NCBI GenBank assembly: GCA_021323915.1
Contig: JAJPKB010000635.1
Span: forward strand, 1-34,576
Length of the DNA: 34,576 bases
From: Chloroflexota bacterium
GTDB lineage: Bacteria; Chloroflexota; UBA6077; FW602-bin22; CADDYW01
Reading direction: 5' to 3'
Below the pieces are notes generated by a model. That model had not been told where the DNA came from. It ran no database searches and was given only the letters and a program-made list of their open reading frames with translations. How positions within the stretch are numbered: the first letter of the stretch is position 1; every line of letters begins with the position of its first letter. The translations under genes were made by a program, and so were the position numbers. Positions 28,255 through 34,576 of this stretch are shown here, one piece after another.

Positions 28255-28560
28255 TGTACCGGCTGAGACGAGGACGAGTATGCGAGGATACCAGCCACAG
28301 AGAGCCGCGCGAGCTGAGATGCGGCGCCTGGCGTCCCGCTGAAAATGACCTCCGAGCCGCCGACCCAACGACTTCGGTCCAGTAGGATCGGCCGGGTTGC
28401 CCAACCGGGCAGACCAGCGCCCGTTATTGCCGCTGGGGTATCGGGTTCGCGTGCGCGCTGAGCCCCGTACCCGCCAAGGCTGTCGTCGCGAGGCGGCAGT
28501 AAATGAGGGTGGTACCACGAGAAAAAGCCTCTCGTCCCTGTCCAGGGCGAGAGCTTTTTT
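28255..28560 (+). ncRNA. T-box leader upstream of thrC (probable specifier ACC, Thr)
   Basis: GAGGACGAGTATGCGAGG, AGAGAGCCG, CTGAAAATGACCTCCGAGC (specifier region), T-box TGAGGGTGGTACCACG, terminator CTCTCGTCCCTGTCCAGGGCGAGAGCTTTTTT. Confidence 0.9.
28529..28560 (+). terminator. Intrinsic terminator of the thrC T-box
   Basis: CTCTCG(T)CCCTG-TC-CAGGGCGAGAG then CTTTTTT. Confidence 0.87.
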
Positions 28561-28573
28561 ATCGGAGGATATC

Positions 28574-29815
28574 GTGTCACGCATCCGTGGTTTGAAGTGT
28601 CGAGAGTGCGGCCGCCTCTACCCCGTCGAAGCGATCCACGTCTGTGAGGACTGCTTCGGCCCCCTCGAAGTCGATTACGACTACGAGCTTATCCGGACCC
28701 GAATTTCCCGCGAATCGATCGCCGCCGGCCCGCGCGGCCTCTGGCGCTACCGAGACCTGCTTCCGATCGAGGGCGAGCGCGTCGTGGACATCGGCGCCGG
28801 CCTCACCCCCCTCGTGCGGGCGGATAACCTGGCCCGGGAGCTCGGCCTGCGCGAGCTCTACATTAAGAACGATAGCGTCAACCCGTCGTACTCGTTCAAA
28901 GATCGACCGGTGTCGGTCGCAAGCTCGAAGGCGATCCAGTTCGGCTTCGACACCCTCGCCTGCGCGTCGACCGGCAACCTGGCCTGCTCGGTCGCCGCCC
29001 ACGCCGCCCGGGCCGGGCTGCGGGCCTGCGTCTTCATCCCCGCCGATCTGGAGCAGGGGAAGATCCTGGGTGCCGCCATTTACGAGCCGACCTTCTTCGC
29101 CGTCGACGGAAACTACGACGACGTCAATCGCCTCTGCTCCGAGGTCGTCGACCAGTACAACTGGGCCTTCGTCAACATCAATCTCCGCCCGTACTATTCG
29201 GAGGGCAGCAAGACCCTGGCGTTCGAGGTTGCCGAGCAGCTGGGGTGGCGCGCCCCCGATCACGTCGTCGCGCCGATCGCCTCCGGCTCGCTGTTCACCA
29301 AGCTCTGGAAGGGCTTCAACGAGCTCCGCAAGGTCGGCTTGATCGATTCGCTCGACGTCCGCATGAGCGCGGCCCAGCCACTGGGCTGCTCGCCGGTCTA
29401 CACCGCGTTCGTCGACGGGACTGAGACCGTCCGACCGGTCCGCCCCAACACGATCGCCAAGTCGTTGGCGATCGGCAATCCAGCGGACGGCTACTACTGC
29501 CTGAAGATTGTCGCCGAATCGCGGGGAAGCTGCGAGGCCGCGAGCGACCCCGAGATCGTGGAGGGCATCAAGCTCCTCGCCCGGACCGAGGGCATCTTCA
29601 CCGAAACCGCCGGGGGGGTGACGATCGCGTGCTTGAAGAAGCTGGTCGCGGCGGGTAAGATCGACCCGGACGAGGTGACCGTCGCCTACATCACCGGTAA
29701 CGGCCTGAAGACCCAGGAAGCGATCGCCGATCACGTCGTCCAACCGGTGCGCATCGCGCCGACGATCGAATCGTTCCAGGCGGCGTTGCGCGAGCGAGAG
29801 CCCGCGCTGGCTTGA
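28574..29815 (+). CDS. thrC: Threonine synthase (zinc-ribbon-containing, PLP-dependent)
   Basis: LKCRECGRLYPVEAIHVCEDCFGPLEV ribbon; NDSVNPSYSFKDRPVSVA PLP-Lys region; GNLACSVAAHAARAGL. Start GTG after GGAGG. Confidence 0.93.
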   Translation: MSRIRGLKCRECGRLYPVEAIHVCEDCFGPLEVDYDYELIRTRISRESIAAGPRGLWRYRDLLPIEGERVVDIGAGLTPLVRADNLARELGLRELYIKNDSVNPSYSFKDRPVSVASSKAIQFGFDTLACASTGNLACSVAAHAARAGLRACVFIPADLEQGKILGAAIYEPTFFAVDGNYDDVNRLCSEVVDQYNWAFVNINLRPYYSEGSKTLAFEVAEQLGWRAPDHVVAPIASGSLFTKLWKGFNELRKVGLIDSLDVRMSAAQPLGCSPVYTAFVDGTETVRPVRPNTIAKSLAIGNPADGYYCLKIVAESRGSCEAASDPEIVEGIKLLARTEGIFTETAGGVTIACLKKLVAAGKIDPDEVTVAYITGNGLKTQEAIADHVVQPVRIAPTIESFQAALREREPALA

Positions 29816-29868
29816 AAGAGGTTGCGAGCGACCGTGCCTGACCACCAGGAGAAGAGGAAGAACTCGAG

Positions 29869-30144
29869 ATGGCAGTCACCGTGAAAATTCCGGCGCCCCT
29901 GCGCCGGCTCACCGACGGACAGCGCGAGGTGTCGACCGATGCCGCCACCGTTGGCGAGTGTATCGAGCGTCTGGGACAGGCGTTCCCCGGGCTGAAGGAT
30001 CGCATCTGCGAGGAGGATGGATCCGTCCGCCGCTTCGTGAACATCTACGTGCGGGGCGAGGATATCCGCTTCAGCAGTGGTCTGGCCACCGCTCTGCGCG
30101 ATGGCGACGACGTGTCGATCGTGCCCGCCGCCTCCGGCGGGTAG
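29869..30144 (+). CDS. MoaD/ThiS-family ubiquitin-like sulfur carrier protein with C-terminal GG
   Basis: 91 aa beta-grasp pattern, RFVNIYVRGEDIRFSSGLATALRDGDDVSIVPAASGG. Confidence 0.9.
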   Translation: MAVTVKIPAPLRRLTDGQREVSTDAATVGECIERLGQAFPGLKDRICEEDGSVRRFVNIYVRGEDIRFSSGLATALRDGDDVSIVPAASGG

Positions 30145-30155
30145 GGTATAGCAAG

Positions 30156-30199
30156 CGCTCTCCCTTCCCTACGTCAGTAACGATCGGGAAGGGAGAGCG
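30156..30199. terminator. Bidirectional hairpin between convergent moaD-like and membrane-protein genes
   Basis: CGCTCTCCCTTCCC ... GGGAAGGGAGAGCG, 14-bp perfect inverted repeat. Confidence 0.7.
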
Positions 30200-30206
30200 G
30201 CGGGCT

Positions 30207-30635
30207 CTAGCGTCGCCGCTTTCCTCGTTTCCGCTCGGGGGCGTACCGTCGACGGATCTCGGCCGCCCGGACCTCCGCTAGGCGCGACGGATAGCGTCGG
30301 ACCAGGTAGTAGATCAGGAATCCGACGTAGCCGATCGCCGCCAGCATGGTCAGGTAGAGGAGAAAGCGGACCGAGATATACGGTATCCCGAGGTAGCGCA
30401 TCGCGAGGAGAAACAGGCCGATCACGCCGATCGCGATCGCGTAGGGGCCGAACTTGGTGGCCATGCCGATCAGGGCGCCATTGCCGGCAAAGACCTTGCG
30501 ACGGAAGTAGTAAACGTACAAGCTCGCGGAGGTCCAGATCAGAAAGACCACCGCGGCGACGAGATAAATCGGGCTCGGCGGACCGGGAAAGCTATCGAGC
30601 AAGTGGCCGATGTCGAGGAGCTCTTGAAGGTGCAC
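30207..30635 (-). CDS. Multi-pass membrane protein of unknown function
   Basis: 142 aa; four hydrophobic segments, very basic C-terminus (RRRYAPERKRGKRRR). Confidence 0.75.
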   Translation of the reverse strand: MHLQELLDIGHLLDSFPGPPSPIYLVAAVVFLIWTSASLYVYYFRRKVFAGNGALIGMATKFGPYAIAIGVIGLFLLAMRYLGIPYISVRFLLYLTMLAAIGYVGFLIYYLVRRYPSRLAEVRAAEIRRRYAPERKRGKRRR

Positions 30636-30648
30636 CGATGGGGTCTCC

Positions 30649-30921
30649 TTAACGCGGGCCGTACCAGTAGCGGTACATCGCGACTATCTGGAGAACGCCC
30701 AGGACGAGCAACGCCGAGAGGACTGCCGGCATCGCATAGAAGACCAGCCGAACGAGCGTGGGCAGCTGGCTCAGCACTCCTGCCAGGCCAGCCAGCACCG
30801 GAACCCCGATCGCCGCGGTCCCGATCAACCAGATGATGAAGTAGAGGAAGTACAGCCAGACGCGGTAACGTGAGCGTTTCACGGGAACCTGGTCGATACT
30901 CCGAACAGTGGTAGTTCTCAA
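30649..30921 (-). CDS. Small membrane protein of unknown function (start uncertain: TTG or an internal GTG)
   Basis: 90 aa; VWLYFLYFIIWLIGTAAIGVPVLAGLAGVL and LVFYAMPAVLSALLVLGVLQIVAMY. Confidence 0.65.
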   Translation of the reverse strand: MRTTTVRSIDQVPVKRSRYRVWLYFLYFIIWLIGTAAIGVPVLAGLAGVLSQLPTLVRLVFYAMPAVLSALLVLGVLQIVAMYRYWYGPR

Positions 30922-31035
30922 CCCGCCATCTTTTCAAAGAAGCGGCAGAAGTATAGCATACCAGTGATTCGGCATGCCTTTTACAACTATTTTACACTTG
31001 AGGCGCAGAATTGGCTGTCTGACGGACCGTTTCAA

Positions 31036-31064
31036 TTGACCCTACTCTACTGGCGTGCTAGAAT
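31036..31064 (+). promoter_or_regulatory. Sigma70-like promoter TTGACC-N17-TAGAAT with TGC extended -10
   Basis: Direct reading, 45 bp upstream of the 31109 ORF. Confidence 0.7.
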
Positions 31065-31108
31065 TTCTTTACGTAAGCCGATCCATCCGCGGGTGAGGAA
31101 AGAGCACG

Positions 31109-31675
31109 ATGCTGTGGAGAGTTATCCGTCGCCTGCTGGCAGTTGGTATCCGGGCGCTCATCTGGCGCCCGATTGTCAGTTTCACGGTGGTCGCGCTTGC
31201 TTTGGGAGCTATCGGGCTCGTGATCGGCGGACCCCAGGGCGCCCAGCTTCTCCAGGGTAGCGTGACCTCCGGCGCGACCGTGCCGACGTCTACCTCTACC
31301 TCCGCGATCATCCCCGTCACCGCGGCGCAATCAGCTTCGTCGACCACGCCGCCACCGGCCGTCGACGAATACATCAAGGGCATGACGAGCTTCAACGCGC
31401 AGATGATGTGGGATGCCCTCGATCCGCAGGCCGTCCAGGCGATGCAAAGCCAGGGCGGGTCCGAGCAGCAGCTTCAACAGCGACTGAACGACGCCAAGCA
31501 GAAGGGTGCCAGCTACGAGGGCGTCGTCTACATCGGCGGGTATCCTCTGAACAACGGCGACCGATTCCTGTTCTACGTCGTCTCGCGCCGGGGCTTCGCC
31601 GGGCCCGGCGTGGCCGATCAGGTCTTCTTCGTGTTCACCGTCGGACCCAACGGCAAGATCCTCCGGATCGAGTAA
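31109..31675 (+). CDS. Membrane-anchored protein of unknown function
   Basis: 188 aa; N-terminal TM, Ser/Thr-rich linker, C-terminal globular domain. Followed 54 bp later by the FtsH-like gene. Confidence 0.75.
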   Translation: MLWRVIRRLLAVGIRALIWRPIVSFTVVALALGAIGLVIGGPQGAQLLQGSVTSGATVPTSTSTSAIIPVTAAQSASSTTPPPAVDEYIKGMTSFNAQMMWDALDPQAVQAMQSQGGSEQQLQQRLNDAKQKGASYEGVVYIGGYPLNNGDRFLFYVVSRRGFAGPGVADQVFFVFTVGPNGKILRIE

Positions 31676-31729
31676 GCCAGGGCCCGGGCGTGGCTCAGGC
31701 CGCGCCACCAGTGAGAGAGGGGTGTGTCC

Positions 31730-33541
31730 ATGAGCACCACGACCGAGCGCCCAAAGCCACAGGTTGACGAGATCGAAAAGTCGATCGACAGTTTCATGGG
31801 ACGACTCGCGCGTTCCTGGAAGAAGCTGCTGATCCTGGCGATCGTCCTCGCCATCATCTGGTTCGGCATCGCGCCGAACATCGGCGGCTGGCTGCAGTAT
31901 ATCGCCTACGGCTTCTTCATGCTCTTCCAGCTGCTCTTCGCCGTCCTCTTCATGGTGGTCCAGTTCGGAGCGCTCTTCTGGTTCCTGGCTCGCGGTCGTA
32001 CGTACTGGGTCAAGCCGGGTGAGACCGGAGTTGGTTTCCAAGACTACCGTGGGAATCCCGAGGTCCTCGAAGTTGCCACGCGCGTGGTGACGCTGCTCAA
32101 GGGAGTCAAAGAGTTCAAGCAGATGGGCGGCGAGGTTACCCGCGGCATCCTGCTGGTCGGCCCTCCCGGCACTGGCAAGTCCTACCTCGCTCAGTGCATC
32201 TCGACCGAGGCCGGCGTTCCCTTCGGTTACGCCTCGGCGCCAAGCTTCCAGAACATGTTCATGGGCATCAGCAACCTGACGGTTATGATGCTTTACCGTA
32301 AGGCCCGGAAGCTGGCCTTGAAGCATGGCGCGTGCATCCTGTTCATCGACGAGATCGATGCCATCGGTCAGTCGCGCATGGCCAACGGCATGGGCGGCAT
32401 GGGTGGCGCGATGGGCGGCTTGTTTGGCGGTGGCGGCAGCGGCCTGCTCAACGAGCTTCTTCTCCAGATGGACCCGCCCCCACACGAAGACGGCTGGTGG
32501 GCCAAGTTCAAGCGAAACATCGGTCTCCGCAAGAAGAAGGTCGAGCGCCCGCTCGTCCTGACGATGGGCGCGACCAACATCGCCGAGACCCTCGATCCGG
32601 CCCTCCTACGACCGGGCCGATTCGACCGAAAGATCTTCGTCGACGCCCCCGACTTCGATGGTCGCAAAGAGATCATCAAGTATTACCTGGACAAGGTCGC
32701 CCACGAAGACATGGATCTGGATCGCCTGTCGTCGGAGACGATCGGCCAGACCCCGGCCGCCCTGAAGTTCATCATCAACGAGGCGGTGATCAACGCCCAC
32801 TTCAACGGGCGCGTCAAGATCGGCTACCAGGACTTCACCGTCGCTCTGGACAACCACGAGGTCGGTCTGCGGCACCCGATTCGCAACATGCTCGAGGAAG
32901 AGCGGCGTGCCCTTGCCTATCACGAGGCCGGCCACGCGGTCGCGATGCTCAAGCTCTACCGGCGCGAGCGGGTCACCCGGGTCACCATCATCCGCCACGA
33001 GGGCGGCATCATGGGTTTCGCGATGACCAAGCCGGTCCAGGAGACCTACACGACCGATCGCGCCGAGATCCTCTCGCGCATCCAGGTCGCCCTCGCGGCG
33101 CGTGCCTCCGAAGAATTGTTCCTTGGCACCCAGCTCAGCGGCGTGTTCGCCGACCTGCAGCAGGCGACCCGGGCAGCGGCCGCCTACATCGGTTACCTTG
33201 GCATGAACGGCAGCCTCTACTCAACGGCCGCCTTTGGCGAAGGCGTCGACACAGGGATGCGGCGCGAGATCGACAAGCTACTTCACGACCAGTTCCTGAA
33301 GGTGAAGAATCTCCTGAACATGAACCGCGATCTGGTCGTGGCGATCGCCGAGACTCTCCTCCAGCGGCTCGAGTTGAGCGGCGACGACGTCGTTCGCATC
33401 GCCGAGGAGGTCGAGCGCCGCAAGCTGCGCGGCGAAGTGCTGCCACAAGAACCGGAGCTCGACGGGCCGGTCAGCGTGCTCGATCTGCTTCCGACGGACT
33501 CGGCCATCGCGGCCGCCTACACCGAGCCGCGCAAGGATTAG
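31730..33541 (+). CDS. Divergent FtsH-like membrane AAA+ ATPase / M41 metalloprotease
   Basis: TM segments, GPPGTGKSYLAQ Walker A, ILFIDEIDAI Walker B, LLRPGRFDRKIFVDAPD SRH, YHEAGHAVAML zinc motif, FADLQQAT third-ligand motif. Confidence 0.92.
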   Translation: MSTTTERPKPQVDEIEKSIDSFMGRLARSWKKLLILAIVLAIIWFGIAPNIGGWLQYIAYGFFMLFQLLFAVLFMVVQFGALFWFLARGRTYWVKPGETGVGFQDYRGNPEVLEVATRVVTLLKGVKEFKQMGGEVTRGILLVGPPGTGKSYLAQCISTEAGVPFGYASAPSFQNMFMGISNLTVMMLYRKARKLALKHGACILFIDEIDAIGQSRMANGMGGMGGAMGGLFGGGGSGLLNELLLQMDPPPHEDGWWAKFKRNIGLRKKKVERPLVLTMGATNIAETLDPALLRPGRFDRKIFVDAPDFDGRKEIIKYYLDKVAHEDMDLDRLSSETIGQTPAALKFIINEAVINAHFNGRVKIGYQDFTVALDNHEVGLRHPIRNMLEEERRALAYHEAGHAVAMLKLYRRERVTRVTIIRHEGGIMGFAMTKPVQETYTTDRAEILSRIQVALAARASEELFLGTQLSGVFADLQQATRAAAAYIGYLGMNGSLYSTAAFGEGVDTGMRREIDKLLHDQFLKVKNLLNMNRDLVVAIAETLLQRLELSGDDVVRIAEEVERRKLRGEVLPQEPELDGPVSVLDLLPTDSAIAAAYTEPRKD

Positions 33542-33668
33542 TAACGGCGCTCGACGAATACGCCGATCCGCGCGAGCAACGAGGTGAGATCCTCCGGGAC
33601 CCCACCTCGTTCCATCAAATCGCCGTCCGCGTTTTCCGGAGCGGCGTCGCACTGGGAGAGGCCAGGAT

Positions 33669-34235
33669 ATGGTTCAGCAAAAGACCCGTCTGACCGCGGA
33701 TGACTTGCTCAAGCTGCCCGATGACGATCATCGCTACGATCTGGTCGAAGGAGAATTGCGACGGAAGGCACCGGCTGGGGGAGAACACGGCGGCCTGGCC
33801 GCCGACTTCTGCGCTGACCTTATCTCGCAGGTCCGCGAGCATCGCCTGGGGCGCGTCTTCGCCGCGGAGACCGGATTCCGATTGCATGCGGATCCCGATA
33901 CCGTCCGCGCGCCCGACGTGTCCTTCGTTCGCCGGGAGCGCCTGGCCGGTGGGAAGGCCCCGGTTGGCTTCCTCCCGTTCGCCCCCGACCTGGCCGTGGA
34001 AGTCGTTTGCCCCGCTGATACCGCCGAGGAGGTGCAGGAGAAGATCCGCGATTATCTCGAGGCCGGCACCCGCATGGTGGTGACCGTCTACCCCCGGATC
34101 AAGACGCTCGCCGTCCACTTGCCGTCCGGCGAGATCCGCACCCTCGGCGCCGCTGACACCTTCGACGCGGGCGACGTCGTCCCCGGTTTCCGCTATTCAC
34201 TCGCCGATCTCTTCGGACTCGCCGAGGAGGCGTAG
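33669..34235 (+). CDS. Uma2 family (DUF820) putative restriction-endonuclease-fold protein
   Basis: TADDLLKLPDDDHRYDLVEGEL, RAPDVSFVRRERL, PDLAVEVVCPADTAEEVQEKIRDYLEAGTRMV. Confidence 0.92.
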   Translation: MVQQKTRLTADDLLKLPDDDHRYDLVEGELRRKAPAGGEHGGLAADFCADLISQVREHRLGRVFAAETGFRLHADPDTVRAPDVSFVRRERLAGGKAPVGFLPFAPDLAVEVVCPADTAEEVQEKIRDYLEAGTRMVVTVYPRIKTLAVHLPSGEIRTLGAADTFDAGDVVPGFRYSLADLFGLAEEA

Positions 34236-34278
34236 TCCTCACTCCTCATCCGGCGCCCTGGCATTCACCTTGCCCCGA

Positions 34279-34305
34279 TCCTCGTCCCGAATCCCAGGAC
34301 GAGGA
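34279..34305 (+). promoter_or_regulatory. Hairpin overlapping the Shine-Dalgarno of the rhodanese-like gene
   Basis: TCCTCGTCC-9nt-GGACGAGGA; the 3' arm includes most of the GAGGAGG ribosome-binding site ahead of GTG 34313. Confidence 0.55.
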
Positions 34306-34312
34306 GGACACC

Positions 34313-34576
34313 GTGGCGCGTGAAGGTCCGAATCGCGCTCCCGCTTCGCGGATCAGCCCATCCGAGACCGCGGCTTTGCTGAGCCGTGGGCAGGCGGTCG
34401 CCGTGGACGTGCGCTCGCCGACCGATTACGCGAACGGCCACATTCCGGGCGCCATCTCTGCCCCGATCAACCGACTGGCCCGGCTGTTGCCAACCCTGCC
34501 CAACGATAAAACGCTCGTCTTCTACTGAACCTGACCGGAGGAGCACTCCAGCGCCCGTGCGGCGCAGATCGTCTCG
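34313..34576 (+). CDS. Rhodanese-like domain protein, candidate selenoprotein reading through TGA at 34526-34528 and 34532-34534 (truncated by window end)
   Basis: VDVRSPTDYANGHIPGAISAPINRLARLLPTLPNDKTLVFY-TGA-T-TGA-PEEHSSARAAQIVS; frame continues open to the window end with rhodanese-type sequence. Confidence 0.8.

Noticed and set aside
28397-28573. N-terminal extension of the thrC ORF
   Set aside because: It covers the T-box antiterminator/terminator; GTG 28574 with a GGAGG upstream is the likely start.
28577-29845. 422-aa minus-strand ORF antisense to thrC
   Set aside because: Antisense shadow; thrC motifs and upstream riboswitches support the plus strand.
31331-32485. 384-aa minus-strand ORF antisense to the FtsH-like gene
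   Set aside because: Shadow ORF in a high-GC gene.
1-34576. CRISPR arrays, tRNA or rRNA genes, transposases, prophage genes
   Set aside because: None recognised by eye; a tRNAscan-SE/Infernal run would be needed to exclude a cryptic tRNA.

Overview
High-GC, apparently chromosomal bacterial segment. The gene repertoire and T-box/S-box leaders suggest Chloroflexota or a similar lineage; this is inference only. The 5' part carries a truncated GGDEF protein, an HD-domain protein, ilvD, a triple-BON protein, mutL, Nudix, ABM monooxygenase, gyrA, DinB-like and alpha/beta hydrolase genes. The middle holds a B3/B4-domain-fused tyrosyl-tRNA synthetase behind a T-box leader, an ABC transporter pair, Ldh-family dehydrogenase, RraA-like, an ankyrin protein, a subtilase, parB with two parS-like sites, and a decayed apolipoprotein N-acyltransferase-like pseudogene. 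The 3' part has a methyltransferase, metH, divergent thrC-moaD behind a tandem SAM-I riboswitch plus T-box leader, small membrane proteins, a divergent FtsH-like AAA/M41 protease, a Uma2-family protein, and at the very end a rhodanese-like gene. Most notable observations: (1) the terminal rhodanese ORF runs through two in-frame TGA codons exactly where the Cys-x-Cys motif is expected (FY-U-T-U-PEEHSSARAA), a candidate double-selenocysteine rhodanese; (2) a tandem SAM-I/T-box leader in front of threonine synthase plus a GG-terminating ubiquitin-like sulfur carrier, which suggests a shared threonine/homocysteine branch point; (3) a PheRS-type B3/B4 editing-like domain fused to TyrRS; (4) a double palindromic repeat element carried in frame inside mutL; (5) a parS-like site overlapping the start codon of the subtilase next to parB.
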